Shown one piece after another: positions 1 to 11,073 of a stretch of DNA of 60,000 nt. Position 1 is the first letter of the stretch; each line of letters starts with the position of its first letter. The translations under genes were made by a program, and so were the position numbers. The notes below the pieces were generated by a model that saw nothing but the letters and a program-made list of their open reading frames with translations, was not told the DNA's origin and ran no database searches. Origin of the DNA: Mesostigma viride (lineage: Eukaryota; Streptophyta; Mesostigmatophyceae; Mesostigmatales; Mesostigmataceae); NCBI GenBank assembly GCA_009746045.1, contig RPFO01000115.1, positions 1,475,234 to 1,535,233 on the forward strand, written 5' to 3'.

Positions 1-547
1 TGATCCGGCCGTTCACCGCAATGAACGCCGGGATGTCGTCCTCCCCAAGGGGGAGAAAATGGGGTGGGCGCCCGAACGCGACCGGGGGCGGAACATGTTC
101 CCCATACCGGTCAATGTCCATGGTGGCCATCTGTCGGCCCACGGAAAGGTTGCCAGACGTCGCAGGTGTCTGCGACGACAGCTCGAGCGAAGGCCGAGGC
201 CTCGCAGGCGGCACCTCGCCATCCTCCTCCGAGGAATCACTCCGCTCACGACCCCCGTCACCTGCGACGGGGGAATTGCGTGCCCGGGGGACCTGCCCCC
301 CAGGTGCCATGGCGGACGAACCGCCTATGGCAAACGGACGACCGCTCGCCATTCCCCGGGCGCCGGGCCCCACCTGCGGGGTCCGACGCCTGGGGTGGTC
401 GGCGACCACCGTGCGGAAGGTGACGTTGGGCGTCACCCTCGCATCGGTGGTGGAGGGCGTGCCCTCCGGCGAAAGGCGGGGTGAGGTGCGCCTGGCAGGC
501 GCCTTCCCCTTGTTGTTGTTGCCGTTGTTGCCGTTGTTGGACGCCAT
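1..547 (-). CDS. Partial Gag of a copia-like LTR retrotransposon
   Basis: The minus strand is open from an ATG at 545-547 to the window edge, about 182 codons, so the gene continues outside the window. The start lies about 46 bases inside an LTR (594-1048), where Gag should begin. The N-terminus is rich in Asn and Gly (MASNNGNNGNNNN), followed by a Pro/Arg/Ser-rich, low-complexity stretch typical of the disordered start of Gag. Gag would form the virus-like particle that packages the element RNA. No capsid or zinc-knuckle region is reached. The sequence is clearly different from the Gag of the full-length element at 8465-16350, although the LTRs are nearly identical. The assignment rests on position relative to the LTR rather than on a recognised domain. 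Confidence 0.6.
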   Translation of the reverse strand, partial: MASNNGNNGNNNKGKAPARRTSPRLSPEGTPSTTDARVTPNVTFRTVVADHPRRRTPQVGPGARGMASGRPFAIGGSSAMAPGGQVPRARNSPVAGDGGRERSDSSEEDGEVPPARPRPSLELSSQTPATSGNLSVGRQMATMDIDRYGEHVPPPVAFGRPPHFLPLGEDDIPAFIAVNGRI

Positions 548-593
548 ATCTTTTTTTTTTGCTTGTAAAAAAAATATCGAACTTTTCAGTCCA

Positions 594-1048
594 AGTTGGA
601 TGGAGACTAGGAACGACGAACAACTGCTGAAGCTGAAAGCGAATGATGATTGTATTACAATAATACAATGAGAGAGCGATGAAAGCTGAGGGCTCAGAAT
701 GGAACTGGGCAAACGCGGGTGCTGTGGCACTCCCCAGTGCTACGCCTATATGCCTATGGCGGTGCTACCTGCAGCACACGACCAGTGGACAACTGTACAC
801 TGCAATGCCATGCGACCACGTCACTAGCAACCAGCTAAGACTCGGCCCGTCAGGCCCGGCTACACCGGACCTGGCGGGTCGAGCTAGCACCTAGGAACAG
901 TCTGGCACTAACCGCACATCGGTCCACATGACACCTCAGTACCGTACACCCTGCCGTACTGTACTGAGGTGTCCCGCTCAGCCGCGGTAGGCAATACGCG
1001 GCGCGCAGGCCGGAAATCCGTGTGTCAGCCTAAGCATCTCATCTAACT
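594..1048 (-). repeat. 5' LTR of a minus-strand copia-like element (455 bp)
   Basis: Read on the minus strand this segment starts AGTTAGATG and ends CATCCAACT, a near-perfect terminal inverted repeat. It matches both LTRs of the element at 8465-16350 over its whole 455 bp, with only a handful of substitutions that I could see, clustered toward its 3' end. The primer-binding region inside it (TGGACTGAAAA) is also shared. The outer flank is satellite DNA, so the element inserted into the satellite array. The 3' LTR and target duplication lie outside the window. Confidence 0.9.
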
Positions 1049-2762
1049 GACACCAATGGAGCCTGAATCCTCTTCATTTTCTTAATGAGAGGATTCAGGT
1101 TACATAAATGCCAACCATGTAGGTAGACAAGCCATGATGACACCATGGGAGCCTGAATCCTCATCATTAAATACATAAATGCCATCCATGTACGTAGGCC
1201 AGCCATGGAGACACCATGGGAGCCTGAATCCTCCTCATTAATTACATAAATGCCAACCATGTACGTAGACAAGCCATGATGACACCATGGGAGCCTGAAT
1301 CCTCATCATTTACTATTCCTTGACATCCATGTACGTAGGCCAGCCATGATGACACCAATGGAGCCTGAATCCTCCTCGTTAATTACATAAATGCCAACCA
1401 TGTACGTAGACAAGCCATGATGACCCCATGGGAGCCTGAATCCTCATCATTTACTATTCCTTGACATCCATGTACGTAGACGGGCCATGATGACACCATG
1501 GGAGCCTGAATCCTCTTCATTAATTACATAAATGCCAACCATGTACGTAGACGGGCCATGATGACACCATGGGAGCCTGAATCCTCATCATTTTTTTTAT
1601 GAAACATCCATGTACGTAGGCCAGCCATGATGACACCATGGGAGCCTGAATCCTCATCATTTTTTTTTCTTTGACATCCATGTACGTAGACGGGCCATGA
1701 TGACACCATGGGAGCCTGAATCCTCATCATTAATTACATACATGCCATCCATGTACGTACACGGGCCATGATGACACCATGGGAGCCTGAATCCTCATCA
1801 TTTACTATTCCTTGACATCCATGTACGTAGGCCAGCCATGGAGACACCATGGGAGCCTGAATCCTCCTCGTTAATTACATAAATGCCAACCATGTACGTA
1901 GACAAGCCATGATGACACCATGGGAGCCTGAATCCTCATCATTTACTATTCCTTGACATCCATGTACGTAGACGGGCCATGATGACACCATGGGAGCCTG
2001 AATCCTCATCATTAATTACATAAATGCCAACCATGTACGTAGACGGGCATTGATGACACCATGGGAGCCTAAATCCTCCTCATTAATTACATAAATGCCA
2101 TCCATGTACGTAGGCCAGCCATGGAGACACCATGGGAGCCTGAATCCTCATCATTAAATACATACATGCCATCCATGTACGTAGACAGGCCATGATGACA
2201 CCATGGGAGCCTGAATCCTCATCATTAATTACATACTTGCCATTCATGTACGTAGACGGGCCATGGAGACACCATGGGAGCCTGAATCCTCATCATTTAC
2301 TATTCCTTGACATCCATGTACGTAGGCCAGCCATGATGACACCATGGGAGCCTGAATCCTCCTCGTTAATTACATAAATGCCATCCATGTACGTAGACGG
2401 GCGATGATGACACCATGGGAGCCTAAATCCTCCTCATTAATTACATAAATGCCATCCATGTACGTAGGCCAGCCATGGAGACACCATGGGAGCCTGAATC
2501 CTCCTCATTAATTACATAAATGCCAACCATGTACGTAGACAAGCCATGATGACACCATGGGAGCCTGAATCCTCATCATTTACTATTCCTTGACATCCAT
2601 GTACGTAGGCCAGCCATGATGACACCAATGGAGCCTGAATCCTCTTCATTTTTTTAATGAGAGGATTCAGGTTACATAAATGCCAACCATGTAGGTAGAC
2701 AAGCCATGATGACACCATGGGAGCCTGAATCCTCATCATTAAATACATAAATGCCATCCATG
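1049..2762 (-). repeat. Satellite array, left arm (70-71 bp unit)
   Basis: About 24 tandem units, each with the cores GACACCATGGGAGCCTGAAT and CATGTACGTAG, joined by variable AT-rich linkers (TTAATTACATAAATGCC, TTTACTATTCCTTGACAT or poly-T). The unit contains the palindromes CCATGG and TACGTA. The array is read in the opposite direction from the right arm. Short open frames here (MMRIQAPMVSS-like) repeat with the unit and are not genes. Confidence 0.95.
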
Positions 2763-5700
2763 TAATTAATGATGAGGATTTAGGCTCCCATGGTGTCATC
2801 ATGGCCCGTCTACGTACATGGATGTCAAGGAATAGTAAATGATGAGGATTCAGGCTCCCATGGTGTCATCATGGCTTGTCTACGTACATGGTTGGCATTT
2901 ATGTAATTAACGAGGAGGATTCAGGCTCCCATGGTGTCTCCATGGCTGGCCTACGTACATGGATGTCAAGGAATAGTAAATGATGAGGATTCAGGCTCCC
3001 ATGGTGTCATCATGGCCCGTCTACGTACATGGATGGCATGTATGTAATTAATGATGAGGATTCAGGCTCCCATGGTGTCATCATGGCTGGCCTACGTACA
3101 TGGATGTCAAAGAAAAAAAAAGGCGCGGGATTTCAGCCTCCCATGGTGTCATCATGGCCCGTCTACGTACATGGATGTCTCATAAAAAAAAAGATGAGGA
3201 TTCAGGCTCCCATGGTGTCATCATGGCCCGTCTACGTACATGGTTGGCATTTATGTAATTAATGATGAGGATTCAGGCTCCCATGGTGTCATCATGGCCC
3301 GTCTACGTACATGGATGTCAAGGAATAGTAAATGATGAGGATTCAGGCTCCCATGGTGTCATCATGGCTTGTCTACGTACATGGTTGGCATTTATGTAAT
3401 TAACGAGGAGGATTCAGGCTCCCATGGTGTCTCCATGGCTGGCCTACGTACATGGATGTCAAGGAATAGTAAATGATGAGGATTCAGGCTCCCATGGTGT
3501 CATCATGGCCCGTGTACGTACATGGATGGCATGTATGTAATTAATGATGAGGATTCAGGCTCCCATGGTGTCATCATGGCCCGTCTACGTACATGGATGT
3601 CAAAGAAAAAAAAATGATGAGGATTCAGGCTCCCATGGTGTCATCATGGCTGGCCTACGTACATGGATGTCTCATAAAAAAAATGATGAGGATTCAGGCT
3701 CCCATGGTGTCATCATGGCCCGTGTACGTACATGGATGGCATGTATGTAATTAATTATGAGGATTCAGGCTCCCATGGTGTCATCATGGCTGGCCTACGT
3801 ACATGAATGGCATTTATGTCATAAATGATGAGGATTCAGGCTCCCATGGTGTCATCATGGCCCATCTACGTGTTGTTGGCATTTATGTTATAAATGATGA
3901 GGATTCAGGCTCCCATGGTGTCATCATGGCCCGTAGACCTACGTACATGGTTGGCATTTATGTAATTAATGATGAGGATTCAGGCTCCCATGGTGTCATC
4001 ATGGCCCGTCTACGTACATGGATGTCAAGGAATAGTAAATGATGAGGATTCAGGCTCCCATGGTGTCATCATCGCCTGTGTACGTACATGGATGGCATTT
4101 ATGTAATTAATGATGAGGATTCAGGCTCCCATGGTGTCATCATGGCTTGTCTACGTACATGGTTGGCATTTATGTAATTAATGAGGAGGATTCAGGCTCC
4201 CATGGTGTCTCCATGGCTGGCCTACGTACATGGTTGGCATTTATGTAATTCATGAGGAGGATTTAGGCTCCCATGGTGTCATCATGGCTGGCCTACGTAC
4301 ATGGATGGCATGTACTTTTTTAATGATGAGGATTCAGGCTCCCATGGTGTCATCATGGCCCGTCTACGTACATGAATGGCATTTATGTAATTAATGATGA
4401 GGATTCAGGCTCCCATGGTGTCATCATGGCCCGTCTACGTACATGGATGGCATTTATGTAATTAATGATGAGGATTCAGGCTCCCATGGGGTCATCATGG
4501 CTTGTCTACCTACATGGTTGGCATTTATGTAATTAATGACGAGGATTCAGGCTCCCATGGTGTCATCATGGCTGGCCTACGTACATGGATGTCAAAGAAA
4601 AAAAATGATGAGGATTCAGGCTCCCATGGTGTCATCATGGCTGGCCTACGTATGTACATGGATGTCTCATTAAAAAAATGATGAGGATTCAGGCTCCCAT
4701 GGTGTCATCATGGCTTGTCTACCTACATTGTTGGCATGTATGTAATTAATGATGAGGATTCAGGCTCCCATGGTGTCATCATGGCCCGTCTACGTACATG
4801 GATGTCAAAGAAAAAAAAATGACGAGGATTCAGGCTCCCATGGTGTCATCATGGCTGGCCTACGTACATGGATGTCTCATAAAAAAAATGATGAGGATTC
4901 AGGCTCCCATGGTGTCATCATGGCCCGTCTACGTACATGGTTGGCATTTATGTAATTAATGATGAGGATTCAGGCTCCCATGGTGTCATCATGGCCTGTC
5001 TACGTACATGGATGGCATGTATGTATTTAATGATGAGGATTCAGGCTCCCATGGTGTCATCATGGCTGGCCTACGTACATGGATGTCTCAGAAAAAAAAA
5101 TGATGAGGATTCAGGCTCCCATGGTGTCATCATGGCTGGCCTACGTACATGGATGTCTCATAAAAAAAATGATGAGGATTCAGGCTCCCATGGTGTCATC
5201 ATGGCCCGTGTACGTACATGGATGGCATGTATGTAATTAATTATGAGGATTCAGGCTCCCATGGTGTCATCATGGCTGGCCTACGTACATGAATGGCATT
5301 TATGTCATAAATGATGAGGATTCAGGCTCCCATGGTGTCATCATGGCCCATCTACGTGTTGTTGGCATTTATGTTATAAATGATGAGGATTCAGGCTCCC
5401 ATGGTGTCATCATGGCCCGTAGACGTACGTACATGGTTGGCATTTATGTAATTAATGGTGAGGATTCAGGCTCGCATGGTGTCATCATGGCCCGTCTAAG
5501 TACATGGATGTCAAGGAATAGTAAATGATGAGGATTCAGGCTCCCATGGTGTCATCATCGCCTGTGTACGTACATGGATGGCATTTATGTAATTAATGAT
5601 GAGGATTCAGGCTCCCATGGTGTCATCATGGCTTGTCTACGTACATGGTTGGCATTTATGTAATTAATGAGGAGGATTCAGGCTCCCATGGTGTCTCCAT

Positions 5701-6995
5701 GGCTGGCCTACGTACATGGTTGGCATTTATGTAATTCATGAGGAGGATTTAGGCTCCCATGGTGTCATCATGGCTGGCCTACGTACATGGATGGCATGTA
5801 CTTTTTTAATGATGAGGATTCAGGCTCCCATGGTGTCATCATGGCCCGTCTACGTACATGAATGGCATTTATGTAATTAATGATGAGGATTCAGGCTCCC
5901 ATGGTGTCATCATGGCCCGTCTACGTACATGGATGGCATTTATGTAATTAATGATGAGGATTCAGGCTCCCATGGGGTCATCATGGCTTGTCTACCTACA
6001 TGGTTGGCATTTATGTAATTAATGAGGAGGATTCAGGCTCCCATGGTGTCATCATGGCTGGCCTACGTACATGGATGTCAAAGAAAAAAAATGATGAGGA
6101 TTCAGGCTCCCATGGTGTCATCATGGCTGGCCTACGTATGTACATGGATGTCTCATTAAAAAAATGATGAGGATTCAGGCTCCCATGGTGTCATCATGGC
6201 TTGTCTACCTACATTGTTGGCATGTATGTAATTAATGATGAGGATTCAGGCTCCCATGGTGTCATCATGGCCCGTCTACGTACATGGATGTCAAAGAAAA
6301 AAAAATGACGAGGATTCAGGCTCCCATGGTGTCATCATGGCTGGCCTACGTACATGGATGTCTCATAAAAAAAATGATGAGGATTCAGGCTCCCATGGTG
6401 TCATCATGGCCCGTCTACGTACATGGTTGGCATTTATGTAATTAATGATGAGGATTCAGGCTCCCATGGTGTCATCATGGCCTGTCTACGTACATGGATG
6501 GCATGTATGTATTTAATGATGAGGATTCAGGCTCCCATGGTGTCATCATGGCTGGCCTACGTACATGGATGTCTCAGAAAAAAAATGATGAGGATTCAGG
6601 CTCCCATGGTGTCATCATGGCTGGCCTACGTACATGGATGTCTCATAAAATAAATGATGAGGATTCAGGCTCCCGTGGTGTCATTATGGCCCGTCTACGT
6701 GTTGTTGGCATGTATGAAATTAATGATGAGGATTCAGGCTCCCATAGTGTCATCATGGCTGGCCTACGTACATGGTTGGCATTTATGTATTTAATGATGA
6801 GGATTCAGGCTCCCATGGTGTCATCATTGCCCGTGTATGTACATGGTTGGCATTTATGTAATTAATGATGAGGATTCAGGCTCCATTGGTGTCATCATGG
6901 CCCGTCTACGTACATGGGTGGCATTTATGTATTTAATGATGAGGATTTAGGCTCCCATGGGGTCATCATGGCTTGTCTACGTACATGGAGTCATA
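2763..6995 (+). repeat. Satellite array, right arm (inverted relative to left arm)
   Basis: About 60 units of the same 70-71 bp satellite, in reverse-complement orientation to 1049-2762. The orientation switch is at about 2757-2766, where ...CCATCCATGTA of the left arm passes directly into TAATTAATGATGAGG of the right arm. The overlapping letters ATGTA look like microhomology at a fusion. Linker variants (CAAAGAAAAAAA, CTCATAAAAAAA, CAAGGAATAGTAA) recur in order, showing that blocks of several units were duplicated together. Confidence 0.95.
3544..6515 (+). repeat. Higher-order repeat: two copies of a 1486 bp satellite block
   Basis: Blocks 3544-5029 and 5030-6515 carry the same succession of unit and linker variants at a constant offset of 1486 bp. 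For example, the unusual unit CCATCTACGTGTTGTTGGC occurs at about 3863 and again at about 5349. The two copies differ by scattered substitutions, for example ACCTACGTACATGG versus ACGTACGTACATGG, so this is not a simple assembly echo. Confidence 0.85.
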
Positions 6996-6996
6996 T

Positions 6997-7217
6997 TGAT
7001 TCATGGAACAATGAGATACCATTCTTAATTGAAAATTGTTCTTGATACTTTCACATGCATGCCCGGAATCGTGAATTTGTGCGGGTTTCCATGATGACAA
7101 TCCTCATTGAATTCTTGAGCACACAATATTGAGCAATTTAGGGGCACTTCGGCAATGTTGACCATTTTCATTCATGATAAAATTAACATTTAATGCAATA
7201 AATACATATTCCACTCA
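6997..7217 (+). repeat. Dispersed repeat, copy 1
   Basis: This AT-rich segment follows the satellite. It aligns with 37970-38207 in the same orientation, sharing AATGAGATACCATT, CTTTCACATGCATGCCC, ATTTAGGGGCACTT, TTCATTCATGATAAAAT and CATATTCCACT in the same order with intervening divergence. No coding capacity. It may be the non-coding end of a larger mobile element, or part of a longer segmental duplication that has decayed. Confidence 0.75.
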
Positions 7218-7260
7218 TTTTAATAAACCATGCAAAAACTTTACAAGCACGCTCAAGCTA

Positions 7261-8030
7261 GGGGTGGGCTGGCATGCACGCGTGGGTGTGGGGGTGGGCT
7301 GGCATGCATGCGTGGGTGTGGGGGTGGGCTGGCATGCACGCGTGGGTGTGGGGGTGGGCTGGCATGCATGCGTGGGTGTGGGGTTGGGCTAGCCTGCATG
7401 CGTGGGTGTTGGGGGGGCTGGCATGCATGCGTGGGTGTGTGTGGGGGGCTAGCATGCATGCGTAAGTGTGGGGGGGGCTGGCATGCATGCGTGGGTGTGG
7501 GGGGGGGCTGGCATGCATGCGTGGGTGTGTGTGGGGGGCTAGCATGCATGCGTAAGTGTGGGGGGGGCTGGCATGCATGCGTGGGTGTGTATGGGGGCTG
7601 GCATGCATGCGTGGGTGTGTGTGGGGGGCTAGCATGCATGCGTGGGTGTGTGGGGGGGCTGTCATGCATGCGTGGGTGTGTGGGGGGGCTGGCATGCATG
7701 CGTGGGTGTGTGGGGGGGCTAGCATGCATGCGTGGGTGTGGGGGTGGGCTAGCATGCATGCGTGGGTGTGGGGGGGCGGTCATGCATGCGTGGGTGTGGG
7801 GGGGGCTGGCATGAATGCGTGGGTGTGTGGGGGGGCTAGCATGCATGCGTGGGTGTGGGGGTGGGCTAGCATGCATGCGTGGGTGTGAGTGTGGGCTAGC
7901 ATGCATGCGTGGGTGTGGGGGGGGGCTAGCATGCATGCGTGGGTGTGGGGGCCGGGCCGGGGCCGGGGCTAGCATGCATGCGTGGGTGTGGGGGTGGGCT
8001 AGCATGCATGCGTGGGTGTGGGGGGGGCTA
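7261..8030 (+). repeat. Minisatellite, about 30 bp unit
   Basis: Roughly 26 tandem units of GGCTGGCATGCATGCGTGGG plus a G/T-rich tail of variable length. Each unit contains the alternating palindrome GCATGC. Units vary mainly in the G-run and in GGCTGG versus GGCTAG. Open frames on both strands (GLACMRGCGG-like and HPRMHASPP-like) are by-products of the repeat. Confidence 0.95.
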
Positions 8031-8459
8031 GCACGCCCCACCCCTCCATCGGCACAGCCAGCCTTGTGAGTCTACCCTTAACAACAAGGCTGGTAGGACG
8101 ACACGCCTGAGCAGCATATGTCATGCCTATCTCAGGCTAATAATGTGTGATTTTGTGCCAACAACCAAGTTGTTCCACCCAACAACACATTATAAACCCT
8201 CTTCCAAAATGCCCAACAAGCCGGACACGTGGAGGACCACACACGCAGTATATAAAGAGAAAATAAGCTGACTTTTTATCCAGCCAACCTGTGGCTAGCT
8301 GCTCTGGTTAGCATGACAAATGCTAACATTTACTCAGTGGGAAAGGTGAAGAGACCATTGGAACAGCCTACCTGACGCATGTGCCACCAAAGCATTGTGT
8401 CCCGCAAAATGCACACTGCCTCCTTTCTAACAAGCACGAGCCGCTCTCTTTAGGAGACA
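8031..8459. other. Unassigned spacer before the retrotransposon
   Basis: About 430 bp of single-copy-looking sequence between the minisatellite and the copia-like insertion. I see no open frame of note, no splice-bounded exon and no repeat. The target site of the retrotransposon (GGTGC) is at its right edge. Confidence 0.5.
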
Positions 8460-8464
8460 GGTGC
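8460..8464 (+). other. Target-site duplication, left copy (GGTGC)
   Basis: GGTGC directly precedes the first LTR base and is repeated directly after the last LTR base at 16351-16355. Five-base duplications are usual for LTR-retrotransposon integrases. Confidence 0.9.
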
Positions 8465-8919
8465 AGTTAGATGAGATGCTTAGGCTGACACACGGATTTC
8501 CGGCCTGCGCGCCGCGTATTGCCTACCGCGGCTGAGCGGGACACCTCAGTACAGTACGGCAGGGTGTACGGTACTGAGGTGTCATGTGGACCGATGTGCG
8601 GTTAGTGCCAGACTGTTCCTAGGTGCTAGCTCGACCCGCCAGGTCCGGTGTAGCCGGGCCTGACGGGCCGAGTCTTAGCTGGTTGCTAGTGACGTGGTCG
8701 CATGGCATTGCAGTGTACAGTTGTCCACTGGTCGTGTGCTGCAGGTAGCACCGCCATAGGCATATAGGCGTAGCACTGGGGAGTGCCACAGCACCCGAGT
8801 CTGCCCAGTTCCATTCTGAGCCCTCAGCTTTCATCGCTCTCTCATTGTATTATTGTAATACAATCATCATTCGCTCTCAGCTTTCGCAGTTGTTCGTCGT
8901 CCCTAGTCTCCATCCAACT
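8465..8919 (+). repeat. 5' LTR
   Basis: Starts AGTTAGATG and ends CATCCAACT (8 of 9 bases inverted-complementary), rather than the usual TG...CA. It contains a strong hairpin at about 8539-8583, where GACACCTCAGTAC pairs perfectly with GTACTGAGGTGTC, and a second palindrome near its 3' end (ATTGTATTA TTG TAATACAAT). Both are present in all three LTR copies of the window. The antisense strand carries a 71-codon open frame that is conserved only because the LTRs are. Confidence 0.95.
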
Positions 8920-8936
8920 TGGACTGAAAAAGATGG
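8920..8936 (+). promoter_or_regulatory. Primer-binding-site position with a 17-nt complement near the 3' LTR
   Basis: TGGACTGAAAAAGATGG directly follows the 5' LTR, where minus-strand DNA synthesis is primed. It begins with TGG, as expected for pairing to a tRNA CCA end. The reverse complement of all 17 bases occurs at 15760-15776 in the 3' non-coding region. The related minus-strand element keeps only the first 11 bases. Confidence 0.65.
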
Positions 8937-8985
8937 TTCATCGGAGGTTCATCGGGTGCACTCGCTGATCGAGGGGCGTCTTAGG

Positions 8986-10895
8986 ATGCAGATCCCACTG
9001 GTTCAGGTGGCGGTTTGGCTGTACTGTTTCGCCAATCGGCCGAGGCACAACCCCGGCACTGTTGATCAGTGGGCGTCCAGGCAGCGCCAGAGAGAGGCGC
9101 TGCGCGTGGTCTCCAGACCAGAGATCGCGCTGACTCCGTTGCCAGCGTGGCCCCAAGTCACGCCAGTTGGCTGGGGCCCGGATAGGCGTGAGGCGGCTGC
9201 GATGCCGCCTGCGACGGGGCGCGGGGCGGCAGACGCCCCCAACACGCCCATGGGTGGTGAAGCCACCCAGGACCCTCTGGCAGGTCAGAGGGTCCAACCT
9301 CAGCCGCAGGCTCCCCCGCCCCGCGTGGGGGGCCAGGTGGCTGAGGAGGCCACCGGGGTCGCAGGGACCCCGGCGGCGACACAAGCGCCCGGGGTCGCAG
9401 GGACCCCGGCAGCGACGCCGGCGCCTCCGGCGCTGGCGGGGGATGCAGCCCCCATGGAGGGTGTCACGGGCACCTCCAGCGGCTCTGGGGGGCAGGCCCC
9501 CTCTAGTCGCAACAAGGACAAGTCCCTGGCAGGGCCGGAGGGGCCCAGGGTCCCACCGCAGCTGGGCAGCAACCAGCACTGCTGGAGGGCGACCTGCAAG
9601 GTCGCGACTTCATCACCCTGGTGATGAGGCCGTGTGGCGTGCCATACAGACAGCCACAGCCTCCTTCCGTGGGCTGGCCGACAGGAGCCAGCAGATGCAC
9701 GTCGCGGAGGCGGGCAGCCTGGTGTGTGCAATCATCACGCACATCCTGGGCCTGCCCAACCTCCAAGAGGGCACACGTAGGGTGTGCGACGACCTGCTGC
9801 CTGCCCTGCAGGCTCTCCTCTCAGGGAGGAGGGTGCAGGGCAGCAGGGTGCGTCTGGTGCGTTTGCTGGAGCTCCTACACAACGCCATCCTGAGAGGGGC
9901 GGGTAGGTGGCTAACTCTGCCTACCTGGTTGCATCACAATCTTACTAACCCTACTGACGATGAAGTGTCCCTCTCTCCCACCTTCCATGATTGGGAGGAG
10001 GCCCGCAGCAGGAGGCGGGAAGTGACACACACTCACACCCCCAACCAGCCCACCCCTATGTTGTCTAACCCTCCTACACAGCCCATGTTTGCCCATCCTG
10101 CTCAGCTCACTCAAGTAGCACTTCCCTCTCAGCAGGTCTCTCCTGTGAATGCTGCAGCAGCAACACCATCTTCTCCCTCTCCCCCTGCATCCCCCTCTAG
10201 GTTGCCCACTTACAATGAAAACCGTCCTGTGGATAGGATTAATGTCAGGGGGCTGCCTGAGGGGTATACTAGGGAGCAGGGGAATCATGCACTTCTCTCT
10301 CTGCAGCTGGCTAGGGAGGAACTGAATGTCAAGAATTGGTTTGGATCTCTCATGCAGGGGGATTTCTACCATCAGTCCTCTTCTCAGATTCAGAATCTCA
10401 TTCTTGTCTTCCAGCGTAGGTATCCCAAGTGGCAGGACACGCAGGCTAGGGCAGTTTGGGAGGCTTTCATGAAGGAGCTAACTGACCTCCTCTCCACCCC
10501 CTCATCTGTGGACATATATGGGGCATTCAGGTGGGTAGAGGAATACAGGGTCACATCAGTGGACTATGTGGCTGAGACAAAGAAATATGAGCTAGCCATC
10601 AAAGCACGTCCTGATGTCCAGCAGCTAGATCACAAGTTCTTGCTGCGTTCTTCCTTGAGAAACTCAAACTTGACAAAAACACCTACGCTATGCTTGCCAC
10701 AGGAATGGCAAAGTACTGGGAGGACATGAAGGAGGCATTGGATTATATCAAGCTGGCCTTGGCTCCCCTTAGCCAGGGGGCCATGGGCACCTCTGTAAAG
10801 AGGGTCAGGGGGGAAGAGAGGGAGGAGGAGGATAGGGAGAGGGAAGACAGGAGCAAGAGACCTGTCACTATGGCAGAAGTCAAGTCCCTGCTGGG
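8986..10895 (+). CDS. Gag (capsid region) of the copia-like element
   Basis: Reading starts at an ATG at 8986 in frame 1; an alternative in-frame ATG at 8845 lies in the LTR. It is Ala/Pro/Gly-rich to about 9620, then continues in frame 2 (VWRAIQTATASFRGLADRSQ onward) to about 10630, then in frame 1 again (EKLKLDKNTYAMLATGMAKY). The two changes fit single-base indels. Residues such as QGDFYHQSSSQIQNLILVFQ and YVAETKKYELAIK are consistent with a helical capsid region. The role would be particle assembly and RNA packaging. I cannot identify a named capsid family from the sequence alone. The Gag stretch runs without a stop into the nucleocapsid and integrase frame. Confidence 0.75.
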
Positions 10896-11025
10896 ACAAA
10901 TGTTTAAGGGCAAGGGCAAGGGCAAGGGCAAGGGCAAGGGCAAGGGCAGGGGCTGGGGCAAGGGCAAGGGTAAGGGGCAGTCTCCCTCCAAGGGGGGCAG
11001 CTCCAGCAACAACAACAACAACAGT

Positions 11026-11073
<48 letters not shown>

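Noticed and set aside
1039-6865. Many 60-120 codon frames with MMRIQAPMVSSW-like sequence
   Set aside because: They recur with the 70 bp satellite unit on whichever strand is read and have no independent support.
1049-8030. CRISPR-like array
   Set aside because: Units are contiguous tandem satellites without unique spacers, in a eukaryotic context.
7174-8069. Frames of up to 262 codons in the 30 bp minisatellite
   Set aside because: Repeat translation only (HPRMHASPP, GLACMRGC).
8619-8834. 71-codon frame conserved in all three LTR copies
   Set aside because: Its conservation follows from the LTRs being almost identical; it is antisense to the element and has no recognisable domain.
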